Positions 41,492-49,959 of a stretch of 64,000 nt of DNA are shown here, piece after piece. Origin of the DNA: JAFECT01 sp963838235 (GTDB lineage Bacteria; Pseudomonadota; Alphaproteobacteria; Caulobacterales; Caulobacteraceae); assembly GCA_963838235.1 (NCBI GenBank), contig CAWIQJ010000006.1, positions 1,079,824 to 1,143,823 on the forward strand. Reading direction: 5' to 3'. The translations under genes were made by a program, and so were the position numbers. Position 1 is the stretch's first letter. The number at the start of each line of letters is the position of its first letter. The notes under the pieces are model-generated. The model had not been told where the DNA came from, did not search any database, and worked only from the letters and a program-made list of their open reading frames with translations.

Positions 41492-43358
41492 TCAGCCCTT
41501 CGACTGCGCGACCGCGCGGGCGCGCTTTAGATCGCTCCACGCCGGCGCGTATTTCAGCGCGTCGTCGTACTTCTTCAGCGCCTCGGCCCACTTGCCCTGG
41601 CGCGCCAGCACATCACCCCACGCGGCCAGCGGATCGGCCCAGTGCGGGCCGCGCTTGTTGGCGGCGGCGAACTTGGCGATGGCGCCGTTCAGGTCGCCGT
41701 GGCGCGCCAGGGCGAGACCCCAGCTGTAGTAGGCGGCGGGCAGATCGGGCGCGAGGGCGACCGCGGCGGCGTATTGGCGTTGCGCGCCCGACCAGTCGCC
41801 GCGGTGGTCCATAATGTCGGCCTTGAAGCGCCAGCAGTCGACGAAGCGGCCAGCGGTGTTGAGGATCTGGTCGGCCTTGTCCGGATGGCCTGTGGCCTCC
41901 TCCACCGGCGCGAGCCAGCAGTCGTAGCCGGGCAGGTTGGTCCAGATCTCGGGGCTGGCATAGGCGGCGTCGAACGCCTCCAGCTCGGTGAGCGCGAGCG
42001 GAATGTTTCCGGCCTCCTGCGCGATCCGTCCGCGCACGAAATGAGCGGATGGCCGCGACTGACAGATCGTGCGGGTCGTCCGGCGCCGTCTTCAGCTGAA
42101 GCTCGGCGTCCGCCGGGTCGTGCATGCGGACGTCGATGTCGGCGATCGCGGGTGCGTCGGCGGTCACCTGGGTGCCGATGCCGCCGTTGGAGACCGCGTC
42201 GGCGACCGTCGCCTTCCGCCACGCCGCCAGGTTCCAGGTCAGGGTGTCGAGGTTCTCGTAGTAGACCTCCGGCGCACGACCCGGCCGGCCGCCGGCGACC
42301 CTGATCATCGCCTGGCCCTCACGCCAGGCGTCTTCCTCGTCGTGCAACGCCCAAAGGATGTTGACGACGTTGCCGCGCGCGATCCAGAAATCCGGCTTGA
42401 GCGTCAGCGCCGCGCGGTAGAGCGCGAGCGCCTCATGCAGGTCGCCGCCCTCGTTCAGCTCCGCATTGGCCCATTCGTTCAGGACATAGGGCCGCTCGGG
42501 GGCGGGAGCGGCGGCGTAGATCGCCTGGCTGAAGGCGATCGCCTCCTTGTTGCGTCCGGTGTTGACCAGATACACCGTGTAGAGCGATGGCTCCGACTGG
42601 CCATAGACGTACTCCGCCGCCTCGGTCGTCAGTTTGGCAAGGTCGGTCGCGGCGCCGGTGAAGGTCTTCGCCTGAACTCTGTCGCCGCGCACGGTCAGCG
42701 CGAGGCCGCCGTCGGGTGTTTCGATCAGCGAGCCGTCGATGTGCAGGTCGTGCCCCAGGCGTTGCTTCAGCACACGATCGACTTCGCCGATCGATACGCC
42801 AGTCTCAGGCACCTCGACCTTGATGTCGTTGGTCCAGGCGTTCGACAGGTTGCGCTTTTCGGCCGAACCGCGCGTCGCGGCCTGCAACCGCGTGAGCTCA
42901 TCGAGCAGCCCGCTCGCCACCACCTTGCCGGTCAGGCCGCGCGCGGCCAGGTTCGGCGGCGCATCGAACGGGTCGACGATGACCGAACGCGACGTCATGG
43001 CGCCGATCAGCATCATCAGGATGGGGACGCCAGCCACCGTGGCGGCGAGCGCGAGGAAAACCTGCAGGCCGAGCTGCAACAGGTCGCGCCAGCGGCGCAC
43101 GCGCAGGTGATTGAGGTTCAGCGGCCCCTGGTCGCGCAGATGTTCGATCTGCAGCTCGAGCATGGCCTCCTGCTTGAGCAGGACCTCTCCTTCCCGGCGC
43201 AGGTATTCGTCGCTGGCCGCGGCCTCGCCCTTTGCCCGTCGCCGACGCGAGAGGCTGAGGGTCGTGGCTACGGGATCGGGCTTGGCCGCACCCTCGCTCG
43301 CAGCGATCTCTTCCTCGACCGCGCTCCCGATCAGGTTCTCGAGAATCTCGTCCGCCAC
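41492..43358 (-). CDS. Membrane-anchored TPR protein (frame break)
   Basis: About 621 aa if the break is corrected. Cytoplasmic N-terminus (about 95 residues, with a helical QEAMLELQIEHLRDQGPL), one transmembrane helix (LGLQVFLALAATVAGVPILMMLI), then a long TPR-rich region; the C-terminal part has clear tetratricopeptide helices (AAYYSWGLALARHGDLNGAIAKF, PLAAWGDVLARQGKWAEALKKYDDALKYAP split). At 42039-42041 an extra A/T in a homopolymer moves the frame; dropping it joins IRS-F-VRGRIAQEAGN. Function unknown; probably a scaffold. Confidence 0.7.
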
Positions 43359-43443
43359 CGCCGGCCCCCGCCGTCACTCCGGAGCAAGAGTTTGGGCTCT
43401 CTGCGAATACGACGCAACCAGCCAGGCTGGGCGCGCGCGTTGC

Positions 43444-43869
43444 TCACCGCGCCAGCAGCCAGATCATCGCGCGGCGGTCTGAGATCACGTCGCCGCCGGC
43501 GGGGTCGGTGCGGCAGACGATGTCGAGGATGCGCGTCTCGCCCGCGCCCTGGGGCTTGGCCCAGTCGCCTTCCACCGGCGCCGACGGGCCGAGCTTGCCC
43601 GACGTCGGATCGAGGCCGTGGCGTTCGACCTGGTGCAGAATGCCCCGGCCGCAGCGCACTTCGTAGTGGGTGAGCCACACGCTCTTGGCGTCCATCACCT
43701 CCATGGCGGTCGCGTCGTCGAGCCCCTTGGTCTGCGACGGCCGCACGGTGCTCAGGTTCAACGCCATGCCGCCGTGGGCGGGGTCGCGCGGGCTGACCTC
43801 GAGCCAGCGTTCGGGCGCGCCGGCGGCCATCAAGGGAAGGACGGCGAGGAGAAGGACGAGACGCTTCAT
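43444..43869 (-). CDS. Exported protein of unknown function (141 aa)
   Basis: Signal peptide (MKRLVLLLAVLPLMAAGA), then a compact domain with two Cys (VRCGRGIL and DIVCRTDP). No family recognised. Its start overlaps the stop of the upstream lipoprotein gene by 4 bases, so both are made together. Confidence 0.65.
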   Translation of the reverse strand: MKRLVLLLAVLPLMAAGAPERWLEVSPRDPAHGGMALNLSTVRPSQTKGLDDATAMEVMDAKSVWLTHYEVRCGRGILHQVERHGLDPTSGKLGPSAPVEGDWAKPQGAGETRILDIVCRTDPAGGDVISDRRAMIWLLAR

Positions 43870-44357
43870 GGGGCGATCACCGTGACCTGGTAGGTCATGA
43901 CATGATCCTGCGGCGCCTTCGCGGCGGCCGCCGAGGCAAGTTGAAAGGTCAGGCCGCCCGGACCGGGTCCTGCGGCTTCGAAGCTGAACACCGCGAGGTC
44001 CGTGCCTTCCGGACCGGTTTTCGGCTCGAGCTTGGTCGAGGTCAGCTTCCAGGGCGCACCAGTCGACTCAACGCTCCAGGCCAGGCCGTCTGAGGGCCGA
44101 TAAGGCAGGGAGACGGTGGCGCTGCGGCCGTTGGCGTCGGTGTGGGGCGGCGGCAAGCGCAGGCCATAGCCGCGCGGCGAGCCGGAGGTGGAGATCTGGC
44201 TGACGCCCGGGGCCGCGGGGCCCTGACCGGCCTTGGCCGTGGCCAGAGCGCGTCCGGCGGAGATCTCGGCCGGGGTGGCCTCCTTGGCGGCATGGCTTTT
44301 CTGGCAGGCGGTGAGCGCAAGCGCGGCCAGCGCGACGGTGAGGGCGGTCCGGGTCAT
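43866..44357 (-). CDS. Lipoprotein, possibly chagasin/I42-like fold
   Basis: 163 aa from ATG at 44357. Lipobox LTAC. The mature part (SLPYRPSDGLAWSVES, VFSFEAAGPGPGGLTFQLA, MTYQVTVIAP) is loosely reminiscent of the three conserved stretches of chagasin-type cysteine-protease inhibitors, but this is a weak similarity seen by eye. Confidence 0.6.
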   Translation of the reverse strand: MTRTALTVALAALALTACQKSHAAKEATPAEISAGRALATAKAGQGPAAPGVSQISTSGSPRGYGLRLPPPHTDANGRSATVSLPYRPSDGLAWSVESTGAPWKLTSTKLEPKTGPEGTDLAVFSFEAAGPGPGGLTFQLASAAAAKAPQDHVMTYQVTVIAP

Positions 44358-44433
44358 GCACGGAAGCTCGCGCGCCGGCCTTCGCACGTCAATCGGCCTT
44401 ACCAGCGGGCGACGCAGGCGCTATCTGAACGCC

Positions 44434-46382
44434 ATGCCCGGCAAATCCGAACCTCCCACGGAACCGTTCAAGCGCGCGCTCGCCCACGCGACGCGCTCGC
44501 TCGCCGAACAGCCGGACCTGGAGATCACCTTCGGCGGCGACGGCCCGCGGGTCAGCGGCAAGACCGCCGTCCTGCCGCATCCGCCGCGCGACCTCGACCC
44601 GCGCGAGGCGGCGCGCATCCGCGGCATGGCCGACCAGATCGCTCTGCGCATCGCCCACCACGACGAGACGGCGCACGCGCGGCTCATGCCTACCGACGCG
44701 GTGGCGCGCGGCGTGTTCGAAGCGGTGGAGCAGGCGCGCATCGAGGCCATCGGCGCCAATGCGCTCGGCGGCGTGCGTCAGAACCTGACCGCGGCGCTGG
44801 AGGCCCAGATCGAGCGCTCGGGCCTCGGCCGCATGGAAGAGATCACCCGCTCGCCCCTGCCCGAGGTGGTGGGCCTTTTGGTGCGCGAACGCCTGACCGG
44901 GGACGCCCCGCCCGCCGCGGCCAAGGCGGCGGTTGACCAATTGCGCGCCGACATCGAAGCAAGCGCGCCGGCAAGGACCTCGACCGGCTGGCCCAGGCGA
45001 TCGAGGACCAGGGCGCCTACGCCCGCATCGCGCGCTCGATCCTGCGCGACCTGCAACTCGGCGACGACCTCGGCGATGACGACGACGACGACCGCGACGG
45101 CGAAGACGACGGCGACGAGGATAAGCCCGGAAGCCGCGATGACCACGACAAGGAAGACGAGGCCGAGAGCGGCGAAGGCGCCTCGATGGAGCGCTCGGAA
45201 GAGGCCGAATCCCGACGCGCAGAAGATCGAGGATGAGGGCGAGACTCGCGAGAGCTCGATCCCGACGCCCAGATGTCCGACGAAGGGCCCGAACTCGGCG
45301 AAGGCGATGCTGCCCAACCGGCCCGACATCAAGGACCCGGGCAGGCATCGAGCCGCCATACAAGGTGTTCACCCGCGATCGACGAGGTGGTCGACGCCGA
45401 CGACCTGTGCGACGCCGCGGAACTCGATCGTTTACGCGCCTATCTGGATCAGCAGCTGCAGAGCCTGTCGAGCGTCGTCTCGCGCCTGGCCAACAGGCTG
45501 CAGCGGCGTCTGCTGGCGCAACAGAACCGCTCCTGGACTTTCGACCTGGAAGAAGGCGTGCTCGACGCCGCGCGCCTGACCCGCGTCATCGTCGATCCGA
45601 CCGCGCCGCTGTCGTTCAAGCAGGAGCAGGACGCGCCGTTCCGCGACACGGTGGTGACCCTGTTGATCGACAACTCGGGCTCCATGCGCGGGCGGCCGAT
45701 CATGGTCGCCGCGGTCTGCGCCGACATCCTGGCGCGCACCCTCGAACGCTGCGGCGTCAAGGTCGAGATCCTGGGCTTCACCACCCGCGCCTGGAAGGGC
45801 GGCCAGTCGCGCGACGCCTGGATCAAGGCCGGCAAGCCGCCGCAGCCCGGCCGGCTGAACGATCTGCGCCACATCATCTACAAGGCCGCCGACGCGCCCT
45901 GGCGCCGCGCGCGCAAGAACCTCGGCCTGATGATGCGCGAAGGTCTGTTGAAGGAGAACATCGACGGCGAAGCGTTGCTCTGGGCGCACAACCGCATCGT
46001 CGCGCGGCCGGAACAGCGGCGGATCCTGATGGTGATCTCCGACGGCGCGCCGGTGGACGACAGCACCCTGTCGGTGAACTCCGGCCACTATCTCGAACGT
46101 CACCTGCGCAGCGTGATCGACGAGATCGAGGCGACCTCGCCGGTGGAACTGATCGCCATCGGCATCGGCCACGACGTAACCCGCTACTACCGCCGCGCGG
46201 TGACCATCGTGGACGTGGAGCAACTGGCCGGCGCCATGGTGGAGAAGCTCGCGGAGTTGTTCGACGAAAGCCCGAAGGCCAAGGCGCAACCGCGCAAAGC
46301 CCTGGGCGGCGACCTCGCCCCCACGCCACGCCCGCGACGCACGACCCTGCAAGCGGCGGCGGCCGCGGCGGCCCGCTCTTAG
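44434..46382 (+). CDS. cobT: Cobaltochelatase subunit CobT (several frame breaks)
   Basis: Large subunit of the aerobic cobalt chelatase (CobNST) in B12 synthesis. N-terminus MPGKSEPPTEPFKRALAHATRSLAEQ and the C-terminal VWA domain with the MIDAS motif LLIDNSGSMRG (45664 on), VEILGFTTRAWKGGQSR and DGAPVDDSTL are unmistakable. Between about 44955 and 45390 the frame changes at least four times (near 44960, 45211, 45258, and once or more in 45300-45390), within an acidic low-complexity linker (GDDDDDDRDGEDDGDEDKP). Each break can be repaired by one base, so the intact reading is very probably 44434-46382. No cobN or cobS is in the window. Confidence 0.85.
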
Positions 46383-46590
46383 AACCTCACCCGAAAAGCG
46401 GCAGCGTTCGGGGGAGGGGCACCATGCGCAGCGCGCATGGTGGAGGGGGCAGCCTCCGGCGCAACGTCGAGTTTGCGTCGACCGCGAGACGCCTTCGATG
46501 AATTCCACGTGTTGCGGTTGCCGGCCCCTCCACCACGTGCTCCGCACGCGGTCCCCCTCCCCCGATTTCTACTGAAATCGGGGGAGGTTC
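46382..46590. repeat. Dispersed ~220-bp palindromic intergenic element, copy B
   Basis: Starts at the cobT stop. Left arm 46382-46456 (CGGGGGAGGGG..CATGGTGGAGGGGG) and right arm 46516-46590 (GCCCCTCCACCACG..GGTCCCCCTCCCCCG) are inverted repeats of each other and of the arms in copy A at 30670-30890. The right arm carries its own hairpin CCTCCCCCGATTT-CTACTG-AAATCGGGGGAGG. The central 60 bp differs from copy A. Confidence 0.75.
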
Positions 46591-46619
46591 TGGGCGCATG
46601 GCAACGCGCTGGGTTCCGT

Positions 46620-46877
46620 TCACGGACCAGCTTCATCGAGTTCATCCAAGGGAATCTCATCAGCCAAATCCTCGGCACAGAAACACGTACCGCGTGGCAT
46701 TCGCTCGGCGACGCACTCGGCGTGAGCGAATGTCATATGCCACGGCGTCGCCGGGCTCTTGTCGTCGAGATACAGGTTGGTAATCGTGACTTGCAGCGCG
46801 AACGGGTCATGCAAGCGGTCGATCGAGAAACCGCAGAGCCAGCATTGCCAGCGACTGGGTTCGTAGGTCTCGTTCAT
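46620..46877 (-). CDS. Hypothetical protein with Cys/His cluster (84 aa possible)
   Basis: From ATG at 46877 (MNETYEPSRWQCWLCG). Cys at WQCWLCG and HAECVAERMPRGTCFC could bind a metal. No good ribosome-binding site and no family recognised; the same strand is open to 46955. Confidence 0.4.
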   Translation of the reverse strand: MNETYEPSRWQCWLCGFSIDRLHDPFALQVTITNLYLDDKSPATPWHMTFAHAECVAERMPRGTCFCAEDLADEIPLDELDEAGP

Positions 46878-46961
46878 CACGGATTCGGGACGAGCCCCGG
46901 GTTGGCTGCTTCGCGGCAGCATCACGAGAATAGCGCAGGAACGGACTTGCCGCACGCCAAT

Positions 46962-46986
46962 AAAAAAGCCGGCCAGACGGCCGGCT
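46962..46986 (-). terminator. Terminator of rpmB
   Basis: AGCCGGCC-AGAC-GGCCGGCT stem; on the minus strand it is followed by TTTTTT (complement of the A-run at 46962-46967), about 28 bases past the rpmB stop. Confidence 0.8.
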
Positions 46987-47013
46987 CTTTCGTAACTCGA
47001 TGGGGCGCTGATA

Positions 47014-47310
47014 TCAGGCCGCTTTTTCGCTCGCGAGTTTGGCCTTGATCTGGCGCTTCAGGCGTTGGGCGCGGGTCGACAGGTTCAGGTCGTTGGCCTT
47101 CAGCAGGAAGACGTCGAGGCCGCCCCGGTAGTCCAGGGTGCGCAGCGCCGCGTTGGTGATGCGCAGGCGGTAGCTCTGGCCGAGCGCCTCGGACTGCAGC
47201 GCGATCGCCTTCAGCGACGGCAGGAACCGGCGCTTGGACTTGATATTGGAGTGGCTCACGTTGTGGCCGGTCATCGGGCCGACGCCCGTGAGCTCGCAAC
47301 GGCGGGACAT
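47014..47310 (-). CDS. rpmB: 50S ribosomal protein L28
   Basis: 98 aa, MSRRCELTGVGPMTGHNVSHSNIKSKRRF in pieces, then LRITNAALRTLDYRGGLDVFLL and the basic C-terminus. Standard bacterial L28 with the alphaproteobacterial length. Monocistronic with its own terminator. Confidence 0.97.
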   Translation of the reverse strand: MSRRCELTGVGPMTGHNVSHSNIKSKRRFLPSLKAIALQSEALGQSYRLRITNAALRTLDYRGGLDVFLLKANDLNLSTRAQRLKRQIKAKLASEKAA

Positions 47311-47473
47311 ATTCCAAACCTTCCGCGGAAACAGGAGCGCGCGGGATACGGTCCCGCGCGAAGGCGGGCATATAGGCCGCCGGCCCTGACCCCGTCAAGG
47401 GTTTTGGGCCTGAATCCGGGGCCTGACCCAGCTCCAAATCGCACGGGCGGGCGGACAGGTCTATAATCCCGTC

Positions 47474-48280
47474 ATGGACGCCCGGCGGCCCCAGAGGCGA
47501 CCCTTGCTAACGGTCCTGGCCGCCCTGGCCGGGTCTGCGCTGGGGGCGATCCCGGCCTCGGCCCAGGGGCCCGGCCCCGGGCCGTTCCGGCTGAGCCTGG
47601 GCTATGACGGGCGGCTGATCCTGAAGGTCCTGGATATCCAGGTCGAGGAGACCGCGGCCGCCGAGGGCTTCACCGCCCAGGTCAAGTTGCGCAGCTCCGG
47701 GGTCCTCAGGGCCTTCCGCCCCTTCGACACCCACGCCGAGGCCCGCGGCCGCATCGTCCACGGCGAGGCCTGGCCCGGGACGTTTCATGCCCAGAATGTC
47801 GACAGCAAGGCCAATCGTCACACCGATGTGGCCTGGACCGGCTCGGACGTGGTCGCGACCCTGAACCCGCCGGTGCACAGCATGGGCGAGCCGCCCGCCG
47901 ACCGCGCCCAGAAGCTCGAGGCAGTCGATCCGGTGACTGGCGTGGTGCGGATGGCGCTGGCCGCCGAGCCGTGCGGGCGGACCCTGAAACTGTTCGACGG
48001 CAAGCAGCGCTACGACCTCGACTTCACCCCGGGCTCCGCCGCCCGCGCCGACGCGCGCGAACAGCGCCTGGGCCTCACCGGCGCGGTGCATTGTTTTGTC
48101 CGCTTCCGCGAGATCGCCGGGTTCAAGAAGAAGCCGCCCTCGGAGCGCAACCAAGGCCTGAAGCATCCGATCGCCGTCGGCTTCGCGCGCGTGGGCGTCA
48201 ACGGCCCTTGGGTAGTCAGTTCGCTGTCGTCGGAGACGCCGCTGGGCGCGGCGACCGTCGTGCTGCAGCGCGTGAAATAG
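47474..48280 (+). CDS. DUF3108 domain-containing exported protein
   Basis: 268 aa with a signal peptide (LLTVLAALAGSALGAIPASAQG). Mature part begins FRLSLGYDGRLILKVLDIQVEE, typical of DUF3108 periplasmic proteins, which share the fold of outer-membrane-associated beta proteins. Function unknown. Divergent from rpmB. Confidence 0.82.
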   Translation: MDARRPQRRPLLTVLAALAGSALGAIPASAQGPGPGPFRLSLGYDGRLILKVLDIQVEETAAAEGFTAQVKLRSSGVLRAFRPFDTHAEARGRIVHGEAWPGTFHAQNVDSKANRHTDVAWTGSDVVATLNPPVHSMGEPPADRAQKLEAVDPVTGVVRMALAAEPCGRTLKLFDGKQRYDLDFTPGSAARADAREQRLGLTGAVHCFVRFREIAGFKKKPPSERNQGLKHPIAVGFARVGVNGPWVVSSLSSETPLGAATVVLQRVK

Positions 48281-48282
48281 CA

Positions 48283-48308
48283 AAACGCCCGATCTTTCGA
48301 CCGGGCGT
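48283..48308. terminator. Hairpin terminator between DUF3108 and carD
   Basis: AACGCCCG / CGGGCGTT (8 bp, 10-base loop) sits 3 bases past the DUF3108 stop. On the minus strand it is followed by a short T-run, so it may serve both converging genes. Confidence 0.6.
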
Positions 48309-48338
48309 TCGCCTTTATTCTATAGGCCTTTGAGCCGA

Positions 48339-48848
48339 TCAGGCCGCCTTGGTCAGCGACTTGGTCAAGATGGCCACCGCGGCTTCGCGGTCGATGCGTT
48401 CGATGGCGGCGACTTCGCGCGCCATCCGGTCGAGCGCCGACTCGTAGAGCTGGCGCTCGGAGTAGGACTGCTCGGGCTGGTTCTCGGCGCGGTGCAGGTC
48501 GCGCACCACTTCGGCGATCGAGATCAGGTCGCCGGAGTTGATCTTGGCTTCGTACTCCTGGGCGCGGCGCGTCCACATGGTGCGCTTCACCCGGGCGCGG
48601 CCCTTCAGCGTGGTGAGCGCCTTGGACACCACATCGCCGGCGGCCAGCGGACGCAGGCCCGCGGTCTTCGCCTTCTTGGTCGGAACGCGGAGCGTCATCT
48701 TCTCGTGGTCGAAGGTGATGACGTACACCTCGAGCGACATGCCGGCGACTTCCTGGGTCTCGACGCCGTTCACCTTGCCCACGCCGTGGGCGGGGTAGAC
48801 GACGTGATCGTTGACCTTGAAGTCCAAGCCGGAGTGGTGTTTCGACAT
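48339..48848 (-). CDS. CarD/CdnL family RNA polymerase-binding regulator
   Basis: 169 aa from ATG at 48848 (MSKHHSGLDFKVNDHVVYPAHGVGKV in parts). The N-terminal Tudor-like RNAP-interaction domain (to about residue 70) and the helical C-terminal DNA-binding part (KGRARVKRTMWTRRAQEYEAKI) match CdnL, which stabilises open promoter complexes and supports growth-related transcription in Caulobacter and relatives. Convergent to DUF3108. Confidence 0.93.
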   Translation of the reverse strand: MSKHHSGLDFKVNDHVVYPAHGVGKVNGVETQEVAGMSLEVYVITFDHEKMTLRVPTKKAKTAGLRPLAAGDVVSKALTTLKGRARVKRTMWTRRAQEYEAKINSGDLISIAEVVRDLHRAENQPEQSYSERQLYESALDRMAREVAAIERIDREAAVAILTKSLTKAA

Positions 48849-49225
48849 ACGTGCTCTCTGTCCTCTCGCAGACAAAAACAAAACGACGCGAGTGCGCGGG
48901 GGCGCAACCGATGTTCAAAAAGCCCCGGGCGGGGCTTTCATTGTCGACGCCGATCTAAGACCTAAGTTGAGACACCCGACCTCTATCGATGGGGTCCCGC
49001 CTTGCGGCGATTCTCATGTACGGGTGCGGCCGCTATGCTCTAGCCTTTGGCCGCCGAACGAGAAGGACGGTAGCATAAATTCGTCACGAATGAAAGGCTT
49101 ATGAGCGGAGGCGACCCCAAGCGGAGCCGTTTCCCACAAGGATTTCGCTTGATTTTCGCCCAGGCCCTGAAATCCAAAGGGTATGACTAGGGATTAAATC
49201 CAGGGTCGGCCGGAAAAGCCGGTCT
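48849..49225. other. Intergenic region upstream of carD, with possible small ORF
   Basis: About 375 bases with no recognised gene. On the plus strand an ATG at 49101 opens a 29-codon frame to TAG at 49188-49190 (MSGGDPKRSRFPQGFRL..., weak AAAGG before it); it may be chance. A weak hairpin of the type CGGCCGG-AAAA-CCGGT lies at about 49206-49221. Confidence 0.35.
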
Positions 49226-49567
49226 TCAGGAGCCGGTGCCGGGCTTTTCGCTGAAATATTTTTCGAATTTTCCGGTTTCGCGCTCGAACGTCTCCGCGTC
49301 CGCCGGCGCCTCGCCCTTGAGGGTGATGTTCGGCCAGATCTTGGCGTAGTCGGTGTTAATCTTCAGCCACTTGCCGTCCGGCTCGTCCTCGGTGTCGGGC
49401 TTGATGGCGTCCACCGGGCATTCCGGCTCGCAGACTCCGCAGTCGATGCACTCGTCCGGGTGGATGGCGAGGAAGTTCTCGCCCTCGTAGAAGCAGTCGA
49501 CCGGGCAGACCTCGACGCAGTCCATGTACTTACATTTCATGCAGGCGTCGGTGACGATGTAGGTCAT
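49226..49567 (-). CDS. fdxA: 7Fe ferredoxin FdxA
   Basis: 113 aa from ATG at 49567 (MTYIVTDACMKCKYMDCVEVC). Cys 9, 17, 21 suit the [3Fe-4S] cluster and Cys 40, 43, 46, 50 (CIDCGVCEPEC) the [4Fe-4S] cluster, the FdxA pattern. Electron carrier; partners unknown. Lies between carD and the S4 gene, same strand. Confidence 0.94.
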   Translation of the reverse strand: MTYIVTDACMKCKYMDCVEVCPVDCFYEGENFLAIHPDECIDCGVCEPECPVDAIKPDTEDEPDGKWLKINTDYAKIWPNITLKGEAPADAETFERETGKFEKYFSEKPGTGS

Positions 49568-49653
49568 TGACTCGAGGCTCGAAAATCGCGGCGGCGCATA
49601 GCCGGGACAGGGGTAGCTGGCGGAGGCGAAATGGGGTCTCCACCCTTGCTTTG

Positions 49654-49959
49654 TCAACCGTCCGGGGCGCCCGCATCCTCAGGCTCCAGCGGGCTGTAGA
49701 GGGTCCGGGCCTCCGCGGCCGGGCCGCGCCGCTCGCCCAGGGCCTCGATCCGCACCGAGACGACCTTGCCGCCCAGGGCGAAGACCACCCCGTCGCCGGG
49801 CCTCAGCGTGCGGGACGCCTTGACCAGCCGGGTCGAGCGCCCGTCGCGGATCAGCCGGACCCGGCCCGCCTCCAGGACGTCCGCCGCCAGAGACCGGGTC
49901 TTGAACAGGCGCGCCCGCCAGAGCCAGACGTCGGCGCGGCAACCGGCCTGATCGTTCAC
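49654..49959 (-). CDS. S4-domain RNA-binding protein (Hsp15-like)
   Basis: 101 aa; S4 fold RADVWLWRARLFKTRSLAADVLEAGRVRL in parts, with basic residues suited to rRNA binding; Hsp15 recycles stalled 50S subunits carrying nascent chains. Start overlaps the helicase stop by 4 bases, so it is translated from the same message. Confidence 0.85.
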   Translation of the reverse strand: MNDQAGCRADVWLWRARLFKTRSLAADVLEAGRVRLIRDGRSTRLVKASRTLRPGDGVVFALGGKVVSVRIEALGERRGPAAEARTLYSPLEPEDAGAPDG

